A stretch of DNA of 64,000 nucleotides from Luteolibacter pohnpeiensis (GCF_016595435.1 NZ_JAENIJ010000007.1:103682-167681), one strand, 5' to 3'; positions 37,638-47,204 are shown, counted from the stretch's first letter. Made by a program: numbers and translations. Notes: generated from the letters alone by a model not told the origin.

Positions 37638-38140
37638 GTTACGGGCTCTTACTCAAAGTCGATGGGCCAGACGAATTGGTCGCAGCTGCGAATCAGGCAC
37701 GCGCGGAGCAGCTGGCACCGATGGATGCGTTTACGCCATTTCCGGTGGAAGGATTAACCGCAGCTATCGGTGGCAAACCTTCACCCATACCATGGATCAT
37801 GCTGGTCTGTGGCATATCCGGAGCGGTTCTCGCATTTGGCACCATGTGCTTCGCTGCCACCATCCACTATCCCTTCAACGTTGGTGGAAGGCCACACTTC
37901 AGCTGGCCGGCATTCGTTCCCATCACTTTCGAACTGACTATTTTATTCGCAGCGCTGGGTGGTGCGTTATCTCTAGCCATTTTGTCGAAGCTGCCTCGTT
38001 TGAGTCATCCTGTTTTCAACGACAGTCGTTTCCGAGAATCAGCCCAAGCAGGATTCTACCTGCTGCTACCGGACAGCGATCAGGCACGTGCATTTCTAAC
38101 TGCTAGATATGCAGATTCATGGGAGGAGGTGGAATCATGA
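37634..38140 (+). CDS. actD: Alternative complex III subunit ActD (DUF3341)
   Basis: A 168-residue membrane protein with two transmembrane helices at about 53-75 and 95-117. It begins MSYGLLLKVDGPDELVAAAN, and the open frame extending upstream inside actC is spurious. A strong Shine-Dalgarno (GGAAGGAGGA) lies just before the ATG, within the end of actC. The segment between the helices (IHYPFNVGGRPHFSWPAFVP) is the most conserved part of DUF3341. The C-terminal FYLLLPDSDQARAF is cytoplasmic. It is a structural subunit of the complex with no cofactor. Confidence 0.92.
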   Translation: MSYGLLLKVDGPDELVAAANQARAEQLAPMDAFTPFPVEGLTAAIGGKPSPIPWIMLVCGISGAVLAFGTMCFAATIHYPFNVGGRPHFSWPAFVPITFELTILFAALGGALSLAILSKLPRLSHPVFNDSRFRESAQAGFYLLLPDSDQARAFLTARYADSWEEVES

Positions 38141-38724
38141 AGGCATGGATTTGGCCAATCGTTGCCACATTATGTTTTGCATCCTGCTCCAAAGACGAAA
38201 TGGCAGATACACCGCGATTTGAACCCATGGAGGAATCGAATTTGTTTCCAAATGGAACTTCAGCACGAATAGCTCCAGATGGAACATTGGCGAGAGAGGA
38301 TTGGGATGAGAACCCGAGTATTTCCACTGGCGTGGATCCAGCGACCGGCAATGCAGCCGAACACTCACCATTGCCATATACCAAGGCAAGAATCGAACGA
38401 GGTCGGCTTCTATTCAACATTCATTGCGCCGTGTGCCATGGAGAGGACGGCTATGCCAAAGGTATCATTGTCCGGCGCGGCTTTCCATCTCCACCCTCCT
38501 ATCATACCGAGCGTCTTCGAAACGCGCCGGATGGACATCTGTTCGATGTGATCACCAATGGCTATGGCCGGATGTATCCATTCCGTGGGACAATCAAGGC
38601 TACCGATCGATGGGCTGTGGTGAGTTACATTCGTGCCTTACAAAGGGGGCAACATGCAACTTTGGATGATATCGCAGATCCCGAGATGCGTAAAAAACTC
38701 GAACAGGAAAGGAGTGGTTCATGA
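38137..38724 (+). CDS. actE: Alternative complex III subunit ActE, monohaem cytochrome c lipoprotein
   Basis: A 195-residue protein. ATG at 38137 overlaps the actD stop as ATGA and is preceded by the canonical AGGAGGT at 38124-38130. The N-terminus MKAWIWPIVATLCFASCSKD is a lipoprotein signal with the lipobox Cys at residue 17. One haem site, CAVCH, lies at about residue 101. The downstream YGRMYPFRGTIKATDRWAVV supplies the distal Met ligand, as in class I cytochromes. In the complex this subunit takes electrons from ActA and is the likely donor to the caa3 oxidase encoded downstream. Confidence 0.93.
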   Translation: MKAWIWPIVATLCFASCSKDEMADTPRFEPMEESNLFPNGTSARIAPDGTLAREDWDENPSISTGVDPATGNAAEHSPLPYTKARIERGRLLFNIHCAVCHGEDGYAKGIIVRRGFPSPPSYHTERLRNAPDGHLFDVITNGYGRMYPFRGTIKATDRWAVVSYIRALQRGQHATLDDIADPEMRKKLEQERSGS

Positions 38725-39725
38725 CCTCCGGGAAACTCTATCGCCTATCTGCCATAGCCGCAGCTTTGAGTATCGCCGGTTGCATTTTTGCACCCCAGTC
38801 AATGATTCAGGGATACTTGATAGCGATTCTAGCCGTGATTCAGCCAGCACTAGGCTGCTTGTTCCTCGTTCTGCTTTTTCAAACAACCGGAGGCCGCTGG
38901 GGCAAAAAACTTCTGCCAGCGTTACTTGCTGGGAACGCGTTCGTGATTCCGAGCCTGCTCGCACTCATTCCTATTCTGGTTTTTGTGCCAACCATCTATC
39001 ATTGGAGCGATGTTGGTGATCGGGCGATTTTCCTGAACCGGATATTTTACACCATCCGATGGGCCATCTACTTCATGGTCTTTGGAGGCTTATCGTTTGC
39101 AATACGAAAAGGCAAACAACCGGGTGCTGGTGGTTTAATCGTTTTTTCATTGGTCGGATACTTCTTTGCAATCGATGAAGTCATGGCCATTGATCCGAAA
39201 TGGTATTCCAGTGGCTTCCCCGTGGTATTCATGGCGAGCGCCGCACTAATGGCCATGGCCTTGGCCACACTAACAATAGCCAGCGATGAATCCGAGCCCT
39301 TGGCTTGGAGGGACATCGGTGGCCTTCTCATGGCCATGGTAGTATTTTGGAGTTATGTAGCTTTTACACAATTCCTGATCATCTGGATGGGGAATCTGGA
39401 ATCCGAGATCGGCTGGTATGTAAAACGTGGAACAGGCATTTGGCTGGCGATTTCCATTCTGATTGCGGTATTCAATTTATTTGTGCCGTTTTTTCTATTG
39501 CTGGCTCGCTCGATCAAAGATCAGGCAAGGCGTTTGCAGAAGGTCGCGATACTCATCTTTGGCTGCCAGGTCATTTATTTATATTGGCTCATCGCCCCCT
39601 CCTTCGGAAATCGTGGAATCAGCGGTGCTCATTGGATTGATCCATTCATCATCATTGCAGTAATCAGCTTCTCCGGGGGTAGATTCATGAATTCTTACCA
39701 GCATTCGATTCGTGAAAACATTTGA
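38721..39725 (+). CDS. actF: Alternative complex III subunit ActF
   Basis: A 334-residue polytopic membrane protein with about ten hydrophobic helices, similar to ActC in lacking cofactors and thought to form part of the membrane core. Conserved-looking loops include IFLNRIFYTIRWAIYFMVFG, FAIDEVMAIDPKWYSSGFPV and WYVKRGTGIWLAISI. The Asp-Glu in the IDE segment lies in a position suggested for proton handling in the family. It overlaps actE by ATGA with AAGGAGT before the start. Its last 14 bases overlap the next gene. Confidence 0.92.
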   Translation: MTSGKLYRLSAIAAALSIAGCIFAPQSMIQGYLIAILAVIQPALGCLFLVLLFQTTGGRWGKKLLPALLAGNAFVIPSLLALIPILVFVPTIYHWSDVGDRAIFLNRIFYTIRWAIYFMVFGGLSFAIRKGKQPGAGGLIVFSLVGYFFAIDEVMAIDPKWYSSGFPVVFMASAALMAMALATLTIASDESEPLAWRDIGGLLMAMVVFWSYVAFTQFLIIWMGNLESEIGWYVKRGTGIWLAISILIAVFNLFVPFFLLLARSIKDQARRLQKVAILIFGCQVIYLYWLIAPSFGNRGISGAHWIDPFIIIAVISFSGGRFMNSYQHSIRENI

Positions 39726-40044
39726 TAAGAATAGCTCAAGCACACCCTATGAAACCACGGATGCGAATCCACGTCATCTTTGGCAATTCGTCATCGGGAC
39801 ACTGGCATGCCTAGGTCTGATTTTGGCTATACTAGCGATGATCTATAAAACGAATCACAATTCCATAAAATCACCTGAAAGGTTTGAGCAAATCAGTAGC
39901 ATTCGAAAAAACTGGAAAGAAATCGACGCAGAAAATCAAAAGCATTTAACCGGCTATCGATGGATAGATCAAAACCATGGCACACTGCAGGTACCCATCG
40001 AACGTGCGATGGAGCTTATCGAGGAGAAGGAGGAGCACCCATGA
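39712..40044 (+). CDS. Small membrane protein of the act-cox operon, unknown role
   Basis: A 110-residue protein starting at a GTG (39712) inside the end of actF. It has a hydrophilic N-terminus (MKTFDKNSSSTPYETTDANP), one transmembrane helix at about 25-46, and a periplasmic or cytoplasmic tail with TGYRWIDQNHGTLQVPIERAMELI. A similar tail (Gly-x-x-Asp, then Val-x-Ile-Pro-Ile-x-Arg-Ala-Met) is, from memory, seen in small proteins of other act-cox loci. That suggests an assembly or bridging role. The sequence KEEHP ends where sco begins, with an ATGA overlap. I do not know an experimentally tested relative. Confidence 0.75.
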   Translation: MKTFDKNSSSTPYETTDANPRHLWQFVIGTLACLGLILAILAMIYKTNHNSIKSPERFEQISSIRKNWKEIDAENQKHLTGYRWIDQNHGTLQVPIERAMELIEEKEEHP

Positions 40045-40832
40045 AATGGATCACTCTCCTGACTCTATTCCTCACCCTGTTTTGTCAGGCAAAGGCTGAT
40101 AGCATGGATCCGCAACGAGTGGGCATAGATCAAAACATCGGTCAGCAACTTCCACTGAATCTGCCATTCCGTGATGATGAAGACGGACAAGAACATCCCC
40201 TCGGCGACTATTTCCGATCGGACCGCCCAGCCATTATGGTAATGGGCTACTTCGAATGCCCCCAGCTATGCACGGTGGTGATGAATGGACTGGTGGAATC
40301 GCTCACCGAGATCAAACCGCGGGTCGGAACTTCTTTTGATGTTTTTTTTGTCAGTATTGATCCCAACGAAACCGCCAAACTCGGAGCTAAAAAAAAGCAC
40401 TCTTATGTCAAGCTCTACGGAAAACCAGAAACCGCACACGGTTGGCACTTTCTAACAGGCAGCCAAAAATCGATATCGGCATTAGCTCAAGCCATCGGAT
40501 TTCGGTATCAGACAATACCGAATTCAACTCAATTCGCACATGCAAGCGGGTTGACGGTAGTGACCCCGAAAGGAAAAATCTCGCAGTATTTTTACGGCAT
40601 TGAATTTCCACCAAAAGAGCTCGTAAAAGCCATCCATCAGGCTGGAGAGGAAAAAGAAGGCAACAAAGTCAAAGAGCTCATTTTACTTTGCTGTCAATAT
40701 AACCCGATTCATGGACAATACGGTATGATCATTTGGCGGACGCTTCAAGTCGGCGCTGCCATGACCCTCCTCTGGCTTGCCTTCTTCATCGTTCGTAATC
40801 TTCGAGGCCCCGGGAAGGAGGTGGCTTCATGA
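40041..40832 (+). CDS. SCO1/SenC copper chaperone for cytochrome oxidase
   Basis: A 263-residue protein that delivers copper to the CuA site of oxidase subunit II. ATG at 40041 overlaps the previous stop; AAGGAGGAG stands just before it. The signal peptide MKWITLLTLFLTLFCQAKA directs the thioredoxin-fold domain to the periplasm. Copper ligands are CPQLC at about residues 74-78 (family CxxxC) and the His of FAHASGL near 172. A C-terminal transmembrane helix (about 230-255) anchors it, which is a feature of SCO proteins in this type of operon. Its stop overlaps the coxB start. Confidence 0.92.
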   Translation: MKWITLLTLFLTLFCQAKADSMDPQRVGIDQNIGQQLPLNLPFRDDEDGQEHPLGDYFRSDRPAIMVMGYFECPQLCTVVMNGLVESLTEIKPRVGTSFDVFFVSIDPNETAKLGAKKKHSYVKLYGKPETAHGWHFLTGSQKSISALAQAIGFRYQTIPNSTQFAHASGLTVVTPKGKISQYFYGIEFPPKELVKAIHQAGEEKEGNKVKELILLCCQYNPIHGQYGMIIWRTLQVGAAMTLLWLAFFIVRNLRGPGKEVAS

Positions 40833-41830
40833 GATTTTTAACCGCATCCATTCTGCCGGTTGAAGCCAGCGAACATGCCACCCGGGTCGACTATCTATTT
40901 TACAGTTTGCTCGCGGTCAGCATTGGCATCGTTATACTACTTACGTTTTTAATAACGTATTGCATCATCCGATATCGAGCAGGTTCATCAGCCGACCGCA
41001 CACCGCTGAAAATCGATTCAAGAAAACTTGAAATCACTTGGACCATCTTGCCTGGTCTTATTTTTATCGGCATCTTCGCATGGGGGGCAAAATTATACAT
41101 TGAAGGCGACCAATCCGCCCCACGAAGTGACACTGTGTATATTCTTGCACGCCAATGGATGTGGGAAACGCGCTATCCCGATGGCAGGCGCGAGCACAAT
41201 CGACTCCACCTCCCTATTGGCAGGCCGATTCAACTTCTCATGACCTCCGAAGATGTCATCCATAGCCTGTATCTGCCATCCATGCGGATGAAGCAGGATG
41301 TTCTACCCGGCAAATATGTCTCTCTCTCTTTCACACCAGACAAGGTTGGCACATTTCCATTCTATTGTGCGGAATACTGCGGAACAAAGCATTCCGCCAT
41401 GATTGGCGAGGTGATCGTCATGGCCCCACAGGATTATCAAAAGTGGCTGACTGAGGGTAATCAAAATCAATCGCTGGCAAAACAAGGAGGCAAACTTTTC
41501 GCAGAAATGGGCTGTGCCGGATGCCATTTTCCCGGCTCCAGTGTCCATGCACCACTCCTGGAAGGTATTTATGGGAAAAACATACCACTTGATAGCGGCG
41601 AATTCGTCACGGCCGATGAAACCTATATCCGTGATAGCATCTTGCTGCCGCTGAAACAGATTGCAGCCGGTTACGAGCCGCTTATGCCTACCTATGAAAG
41701 CCAGCTCAATGAATCTCAGGTCATGGCGTTGATTGAATACATCAAATCGATGAAGAATGATGCGGGTTCTAGTCACCTTGAGCTACGCCCGAATCCGCCT
41801 GGCACAAAATCAGCCAATCCAGATCCATGA
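40829..41830 (+). CDS. coxB: Cytochrome c oxidase subunit II with fused cytochrome c (caa3 type)
   Basis: A 333-residue subunit. Two transmembrane helices (about 24-50 and 71-92) precede the periplasmic cupredoxin domain. CuA ligands are His at [10 protein letters not shown] and the [12 protein letters not shown] cluster. The C-terminal 100 residues are a class I cytochrome c with CAGCH (about residue 231) and a distal Met in LMPTYES, which makes this a caa3-type enzyme able to take electrons directly from ActE. The start overlaps sco by ATGA with AAGGAGGTGG before it. The ATGA at its end overlaps coxA. Confidence 0.95.
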   Translation: MRFLTASILPVEASEHATRVDYLFYSLLAVSIGIVILLTFLITYCIIRYRAGSSADRTPLKIDSRKLEITWTILPGLIFIGIFAWGAKLYIEGDQSAPRSDTVYILARQWMWETRYPDGRREHNRLHLPIGRPIQLLMTSEDVIHSLYLPSMRMKQDVLPGKYVSLSFTPDKVGTFPFYCAEYCGTKHSAMIGEVIVMAPQDYQKWLTEGNQNQSLAKQGGKLFAEMGCAGCHFPGSSVHAPLLEGIYGKNIPLDSGEFVTADETYIRDSILLPLKQIAAGYEPLMPTYESQLNESQVMALIEYIKSMKNDAGSSHLELRPNPPGTKSANPDP

Positions 41831-43446
41831 ACGAGTCTTATCTAACAGAGAGCGGAATGGGATTCAGATCCTGGTTTCTGACCAGAGATCACAAGCGCAT
41901 CGCCATCCTCTACCTCATCTCTATTACCATCTTCTTTCTAATCGGTGGAGTGGCGGCTGGATTGATGCGCAGCGAGTTAGCCACTCCGAAAGGTGATCTA
42001 GTGACTTCAGACACTTACAACCGTCTATTTACCTTACACGGGGTAGTTATGGTTTGGTTTTTTCTGATTCCGTCGATTCCGAACGTCTTGGGAAATTTCC
42101 TCCTGCCATTGATGATTGGCGCGAAAGACCTCGCATTCCCCAGATTGAATTTAGCATCTTGGTATGTTTTCATGTTCGGCGGAATACTGACACTTTGGTC
42201 CATCGTGATCGGCGGAGTGGACACCGGCTGGACCTTCTACACACCTTACAGCAGCACGTATGCGAACTCCCATGTCATTCTGATGGCGACGGGAGTTTTC
42301 ATCTCGGGTTTTTCCTCGATTTTCACCGGACTCAATTTCATTGCCACCATCCACAAAATGCGAGCCCCAGGCCAAACCTGGTTCAGGTTGCCGTTATTTG
42401 TGTGGTCACTTTACTCCACCAGCATCATTCTCGTTCTAGCAACTCCCGTGCTGGCGGTCACTTTGGTACTGGTCGCATTGGAACGATTGGGTGGGGTTGG
42501 AATTTTTGATCCAGCTATCGGCGGAGATCCTTTATTATTTCAGCACCTATTTTGGTTCTACTCGCATCCAGCGGTTTACATCATGATTCTACCAGGCTTT
42601 GGCGTGGTTAGTGAAATCATTCCGTGTTTCTCAAGAAAACGTATTTTCGGCTATCGGTTTATAGCATTCGCCAGCGTATCCATCGCAGTGCTTGGATTTC
42701 TGGTCTGGGGACATCACATGTTTGTTAGCAGCCAAAGTGTGTTTGCTGGCATTGTTTTTTCCTTCCTTAGCTTCATGGTCGCCATCCCCTCTGCAATCAA
42801 AGTGTTCAACTGGACGACGACACTCTATAAAGGCCAAATCACACTGAGCACTCCGATGATCTATGCACTCGGATTCATCGGACTCTTCACCATCGGCGGC
42901 TTAACCGGCTTATTCCTCGCCACTCTGGCAGTTGATGTCCATGTTCACGATACCTATTTTGTCGTGGCTCACTTTCATTACATCATGGTGGGAGGGATGG
43001 TCATGGCTTATTTGGGGGGAATTCATTACTGGTGGCCTAAAATCACTGGCCGGATGTATCCAGAAAAACTCGGTCAATTATCGGCACTCATTATATTTGT
43101 AGGATTCAACCTGACATTCTTTCCTCAATTTCTACTTGGCTATCTGGGAATGCCTCGAAGGTATCACGCCTATCCTGAGCAATTTCAGATGTTGAACATC
43201 TTATCGACCGCAGGAGCTACGATCCTCGCAGTCGGCTATCTATTCCCCTTGTATTATCTACCGCGTTCATTTTTCCGAGGCCCAAAAGCCCCCCAAAACC
43301 CATGGCGAGCCACCGGGCTTGAATGGACCATCGCATCCCCTCCCTCTTCTCACAATTTCGAGGTAGTTCCGACCGTTGACGATGAGCCTTACAATTACCT
43401 TAAAATGGATGCCGTGGCGTCATCGGAAACGGAGGTAACGCCATGA
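41827..43446 (+). CDS. coxA: Cytochrome c oxidase subunit I
   Basis: The catalytic subunit of the haem-copper oxidase: reduces oxygen to water and pumps protons. It has 539 residues and twelve helices. Ligands are visible: [11 protein letters not shown] (haem a His), [14 protein letters not shown] (CuB His and cross-linked Tyr), WGHHMFV (two CuB His), and HFHYIMVGG (haem a3 and a His). The [13 protein letters not shown] motif has the Glu/Ser arrangement of A-type oxidases. Start overlaps coxB by ATGA; no Shine-Dalgarno is seen, so translation is probably coupled to coxB. The C-terminal tail is hydrophilic ([10 protein letters not shown]). Confidence 0.97.
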   Translation: MNESYLTESGMGFRSWFLTRDHKRIAILYLISITIFFLIGGVAAGLMRSELATPKGDLVTSDTYNRLFTLHGVVMVWFFLIPSIPNVLGNFLLPLMIGAKDLAFPRLNLASWYVFMFGGILTLWSIVIGGVDTGWTFYTPYSSTYANSHVILMATGVFISGFSSIFTGLNFIATIHKMRAPGQTWFRLPLFVWSLYSTSIILVLATPVLAVTLVLVALERLGGVGIFDPAIGGDPLLFQHLFWFYSHPAVYIMILPGFGVVSEIIPCFSRKRIFGYRFIAFASVSIAVLGFLVWGHHMFVSSQSVFAGIVFSFLSFMVAIPSAIKVFNWTTTLYKGQITLSTPMIYALGFIGLFTIGGLTGLFLATLAVDVHVHDTYFVVAHFHYIMVGGMVMAYLGGIHYWWPKITGRMYPEKLGQLSALIIFVGFNLTFFPQFLLGYLGMPRRYHAYPEQFQMLNILSTAGATILAVGYLFPLYYLPRSFFRGPKAPQNPWRATGLEWTIASPPSSHNFEVVPTVDDEPYNYLKMDAVASSETEVTP

Positions 43447-44114
43447 ACCGGGACCATATCAGCGATCTGCCTGACCATCTGTCCGATTCAAATCAACGGG
43501 CGGAAATGGCGACACTCGGGATGTGGATTTTTCTCACCACTGAGGTTCTATTCTTTGGTGCACTATTTCTCGCATTTACGATCTATCGGCACAAATATTC
43601 AGCGGATTTTGTCGCTGCGAGCGACCACTTGAACGTCTGGTTAGGTGGACTGAATACCTTCATTCTCCTGACCAGCAGCTTTTTCGTCGCCCTTGCTGTT
43701 GCAGCTGCCCATGCAGGAAATCGCAAACGAACGAACTGGCATCTCTGTGCCACTGTGATTCTAGCCGTAATTTTTTTAGGCATCAAAGCCATCGAGTATC
43801 ATCAAGACTTCACCGAGAAACTCATTCCGGGCCGACATTTTAACGTAAGCGGAACCGATTCTTCAGCCATCGCTCATCAGCAGTTGTTCTTTTGCTTTTA
43901 TTTCATCATGACAGGAATTCACGCCTTTCACATGATCGCAGGAACCGGAGTGATGGCGTGGATGATCATGAAAAATCTACGTACAAAAGAGGATCCAATG
44001 ACTCAAACGGATCGGATTCGAGTCGAATCCATCGGTCTCTACTGGCACTTCGTCGACATCGTCTGGGTATTTCTATTGCCGTTGCTCTATCTAACCGGAC
44101 TGGAAAGGCTATGA
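43443..44114 (+). CDS. coxC: Cytochrome c oxidase subunit III
   Basis: A 223-residue membrane subunit with five to seven helices. Family features are [20 protein letters not shown] near the N-terminus with the conserved Glu, and [20 protein letters not shown] followed by the final [20 protein letters not shown]. It stabilises subunit I and has no redox centre. CGGAGGTAA before the ATG is a good ribosome site inside the end of coxA. Both ends overlap neighbours as ATGA. Confidence 0.95.
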   Translation: MNRDHISDLPDHLSDSNQRAEMATLGMWIFLTTEVLFFGALFLAFTIYRHKYSADFVAASDHLNVWLGGLNTFILLTSSFFVALAVAAAHAGNRKRTNWHLCATVILAVIFLGIKAIEYHQDFTEKLIPGRHFNVSGTDSSAIAHQQLFFCFYFIMTGIHAFHMIAGTGVMAWMIMKNLRTKEDPMTQTDRIRVESIGLYWHFVDIVWVFLLPLLYLTGLERL

Positions 44115-44374
44115 AATTCTCAACACTCTTATCAGTTTACATTGGACTGGTATTATTGCTTGCCCTGTCCCTTGGCATGGCGTTCATGCCACTCCATGGA
44201 TCTCTGAAGCTGGTCGTGGGACTAGCCGTGGCAGCCGCCAAAGCCACCCTCATTGTCTGGTTTTTCATGCATGTCCGTTATCAAAGCGGCTTGATTCGAG
44301 TTTTCGCTGCAGCTGGCGGTTTCTGGTTATTGCTGATGTTTGTTCTAACAGCCGTCGATTATTTAACTCGTTGA
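44111..44374 (+). CDS. coxD: Cytochrome c oxidase subunit IV (prokaryotic type)
   Basis: The last gene of the operon, 87 residues. ATG at 44111 overlaps the coxC stop as ATGA. It has three hydrophobic helices, with the conserved AAAKATLIVWFFMHVRYQSG in the middle, the hallmark of the bacterial COX4 family. A longer open frame beginning at 43892 in the same phase lies inside coxC and is not credible upstream of this ATG. The stop is 15 bases from the end of the convergent FNT gene; no hairpin terminator is visible between them. Confidence 0.92.
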   Translation: MKFSTLLSVYIGLVLLLALSLGMAFMPLHGSLKLVVGLAVAAAKATLIVWFFMHVRYQSGLIRVFAAAGGFWLLLMFVLTAVDYLTR

Positions 44375-44389
44375 AGAGAAGAACCGTTT

Positions 44390-45229
44390 TCAATTCTTGG
44401 CATTTTCCTCACGATTGAATTGGGCATGGGCAAGGGCTGAAACCAGCGCCACGCCACCGACGATATTTCCGAGCAGTGTCGGAATCACAAACGACCCTAG
44501 CGATTTCCAAATCGAAATCTCAGATGTCACCACCAGATAAAACGATTCGATACTTCCGGCAATGATGTGCGCGAAGTGGCCAATTCCGACGACATAGCTG
44601 ATGATGATAATCACCCAGACTCTGGCGACTTCTGCGAAGGGCATCAGCCACACCATCATTGCAATCAACCATCCCGCAAACACGGCTCGCACCATCGTCA
44701 CCCCGAACGAGTGAGCCATCGCCTCGCGACCGATTTTTGCAAATTCCTCACGGACACTCGGATCGAAAACATCGCCGTGAGCTGCAATCCAGGCGAAGGC
44801 GAAACCACCCGACAAGTTGGCGAGCAAAACAATCCCCCATAGCCGGGCGACATTCCAGAACACCGAGAGTTTTTTGCATTTCAGAAGCTGCAATACGGGC
44901 GTCAGCGTGTTTTCTGTAAACAATTGCTGGCGTCCCAGAATCACGATGAGGAAACCGATGGTATAACCCAGTTTACTTAAAAGAGGGGTCCACTCCGCTT
45001 CAGGCAAAAAACTTCGTAGCAATGCCGGAGTCGCCACCGAAAATCCCATCGAGAGTCCCGCCGCCAATCCGGACCAAGCCAAAGCAGCACTCGGCCTGGA
45101 GAGCTCGAAATCCGCCTCATTCAAAATCGCATGATAGACGACCTTGCCGGGCGGAGCTGTGCGTTCGTCCGCCTCTTGCATGGCTTCGGCGTGTTCCTGA
45201 TCTTTTGCTTTTTGATCCGATTCCCACAT
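44390..45229 (-). CDS. Formate/nitrite transporter (FNT) family channel
   Basis: A 279-residue protein with a charged cytoplasmic N-terminus of about 40 residues (MWESDQKAKDQEHAEAMQEA) and six membrane segments. FNT features include AGLSMGFSVA in helix 1, LIVILGRQQLFTENTLTPVL near helix 2, LANLSGGFAFAWIAAHGDVF and FVIPTLLGNIVGGVALVSAL with the conserved Gly-Asn. The extended N-terminus and GRQQLFTENT resemble the YfdC branch, whose substrate is not established. The ATG at 45229 is chosen because the frame above it overlaps the DAC gene. It is convergent with coxD. Confidence 0.88.
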   Translation of the reverse strand: MWESDQKAKDQEHAEAMQEADERTAPPGKVVYHAILNEADFELSRPSAALAWSGLAAGLSMGFSVATPALLRSFLPEAEWTPLLSKLGYTIGFLIVILGRQQLFTENTLTPVLQLLKCKKLSVFWNVARLWGIVLLANLSGGFAFAWIAAHGDVFDPSVREEFAKIGREAMAHSFGVTMVRAVFAGWLIAMMVWLMPFAEVARVWVIIIISYVVGIGHFAHIIAGSIESFYLVVTSEISIWKSLGSFVIPTLLGNIVGGVALVSALAHAQFNREENAKN

Positions 45230-45353
45230 TAAACCAAAAGTAGCCTCATCTGAGGAATTTGCCAACGGATGGATGAACTCATCTTCCGCACCAGAAAGTT
45301 CGTTTTTGCAGCATTTCCGCTTTCCTCCGGGAATCAGAAATCTAGGTTTTGGC

Positions 45354-46631
45354 ATGACTGATGAGCAGGAAACCAGCGCCCCAACCCTTGCCGAACTGGT
45401 TCATCAGATGTTTGAGCAACTTTCCGGAATAGAAGGACATCCATCAGAAATCCAGATTCGACAGCTGTGCGACTGGCTCTACGCGGCAAGTTTGCTGAAA
45501 GAGGAAGGTCGCGCAGTCCGCGCCAGAGTCATCATTGCGCCACCGGATTCATTCGAGTCTTCTGCCAATTCCCCGGATAGCCTCTATGTCATCCGCTTTG
45601 CGGTTTCGCACGGACTTTCGCCCAACGAGATCAAGCGCATTAGTCCAGCTGCCAGTTTCTTCCATTCCGCAGTAGGAGTCTGGCCGGATCGCGACCGCGG
45701 ATTCCGCATCTGGGGCATCATCAATACCGGACCGCGTTGGCTGAATCTCGTCGCAGGTGGCCGCAAGCCGATGGGAAAAGATATTCCCTTCCCTGTCGTT
45801 CACATCCGCGATCCCGGATGGCTGCTGTTTTATGATTGCTATAGCTTGATCGCTGAGTGGCGTGGGCGTGAATTCCACGGCCCGCGAATCGATGTGTTCC
45901 AGTCCAATCTGCTGCAGGAGCGATTTGATGGGATGCGCAGACGCTTGATCGGTGAACTCGCCAACGGCTGTCTGCCCGATACACTCGATGTCGAAGTTTA
46001 CTCAACGCTCGCCCACCAAATTTCTCTCCAGTTCGTCAAACGCATCATCAATTTGGTGCGGACCAGCGGCCACGGTGGAAGTTTAGTGGTTTTACCCGCA
46101 GGTGAGGAAGGCCAGGATGTGACAACACGCTGGATCGATTGCAAATATTCAGCAGAACCGAATGTCCACGAATTAAGATTTCGCACCTTGTTGAAATCCA
46201 TCCTGCGTCGTGTTGGTCAGCTCAGCCCAAAAGGAGCCGACGCCGATGAAGCATGGGAGGTCTTCAAAAACAGTTCGGATAGTGAACTGGATGAAATGGA
46301 GGAAGCGTTCTTCGAGCTTGCCCGCTTTTTCTCCGATCTCATGCAAGTCGACGGAGCATTGATCATCGATAACCGGATGTCCGTGATCGGATTTGGTGGA
46401 GAAATCCGCGTGGACCGCAACGTCCTGCAGGTCGGCCAAGCACACGATTTGGGTGGAACCTTCGTCACCAGTTGGAATGTTCAAGGTGATGGCACACGCC
46501 ACCGCTCGGTTTACCGTTTGTGTTCGGTCGAGCCATCGGTGATTGGTTTCGTCATTTCCCAGGACAGTCAGGTGCGCATGATCGCAAATGTGAATGACAG
46601 CGTGGTGTTTTGGGCGCATTCCATGATCTAA
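45354..46631 (+). CDS. DAC (DisA_N) domain protein with N-terminal DACNV-type sensor, putative diadenylate cyclase
   Basis: A 425-residue soluble protein. The C-terminal 110 residues carry both signature motifs of diadenylate cyclases: DGALIIDN beginning at Asp333 and GTRHR at 380-384, 47 residues apart. This is the fold that joins two ATP into c-di-AMP. It lacks the helix-hairpin-helix DNA-binding domain of DisA and the membrane helices of CdaA. Instead, residues 10-300 resemble the DACNV region predicted to sense a ligand (RVIIAPPDSFESS, FHGPRIDVFQSNLLQERFDG). The start at 45354 (MTDEQETSAPTL) is preferred over an upstream frame. Activity is inferred from motifs only. Confidence 0.8.
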   Translation: MTDEQETSAPTLAELVHQMFEQLSGIEGHPSEIQIRQLCDWLYAASLLKEEGRAVRARVIIAPPDSFESSANSPDSLYVIRFAVSHGLSPNEIKRISPAASFFHSAVGVWPDRDRGFRIWGIINTGPRWLNLVAGGRKPMGKDIPFPVVHIRDPGWLLFYDCYSLIAEWRGREFHGPRIDVFQSNLLQERFDGMRRRLIGELANGCLPDTLDVEVYSTLAHQISLQFVKRIINLVRTSGHGGSLVVLPAGEEGQDVTTRWIDCKYSAEPNVHELRFRTLLKSILRRVGQLSPKGADADEAWEVFKNSSDSELDEMEEAFFELARFFSDLMQVDGALIIDNRMSVIGFGGEIRVDRNVLQVGQAHDLGGTFVTSWNVQGDGTRHRSVYRLCSVEPSVIGFVISQDSQVRMIANVNDSVVFWAHSMI

Positions 46632-46643
46632 TTCCTCCAGATC

Positions 46644-47156
46644 ATGGACATCTTCACGCATGCCTTGGCCCCGGTATTGATTGCTCGCAATACATTGGGA
46701 AGGAGAAGGCCGTTTTCCGGCAAAGAATTTATCCTGATCGGGATCTTCGGTGCCTTGCCGGATATCCTCAACCCCCACCTCTCGCTCAGCGCGCGCATGC
46801 ACAGCTGGTCGCACGGTCTTCCGTGCTGGGCCGGTATCACTCTTTTGCTACTCATGGTCTCGCGGATTCCAAAAATTCAGGTTTCGCTTCGGGTCGCCGC
46901 ATTCATGTCATTTGCCTACCTTTTACACATGGCATGCGATTCCATATCGGGTGGCATCGATTGGCTCTACCCAGCTGGCAGCTTTGTATGGGGCGATTAC
47001 TGGGTGGACCCGACGCTTTGGGTTCCATTGGATATCTTACTGATCTTGATCGCCTATCTCCAGTTTCGCTTATTGCCCATGCGTCGCAAACTCGCAGCCG
47101 CAAAGCGCAAAACGGCAGAGAGCAACGGCACTCCTCTCGATCGTCACCAAGACTGA
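46644..47156 (+). CDS. YdjM-like membrane-bound metal-dependent hydrolase
   Basis: A 170-residue protein with four hydrophobic segments and the metal ligands of the DUF457/YdjM family: FTHAL at residues 4-8, GALPDIL near 35, RMHSWSHG near 50-57 and LLHMACDSISGG near 92. The C-terminus is a charged cytoplasmic tail (RRKLAAAKRKTAESNG). In E. coli ydjM is LexA controlled, but no LexA-like box is seen here. It begins 12 bases after the DAC gene and 48 bases before the P-type ATPase, so the three may be cotranscribed. Substrate is unknown. Confidence 0.82.
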   Translation: MDIFTHALAPVLIARNTLGRRRPFSGKEFILIGIFGALPDILNPHLSLSARMHSWSHGLPCWAGITLLLLMVSRIPKIQVSLRVAAFMSFAYLLHMACDSISGGIDWLYPAGSFVWGDYWVDPTLWVPLDILLILIAYLQFRLLPMRRKLAAAKRKTAESNGTPLDRHQD

Positions 47157-47204
47157 CAAAAACAAGCTTTGCCAGTCCCCGACTTTTGATGGCATTCTCT
47201 GCCG

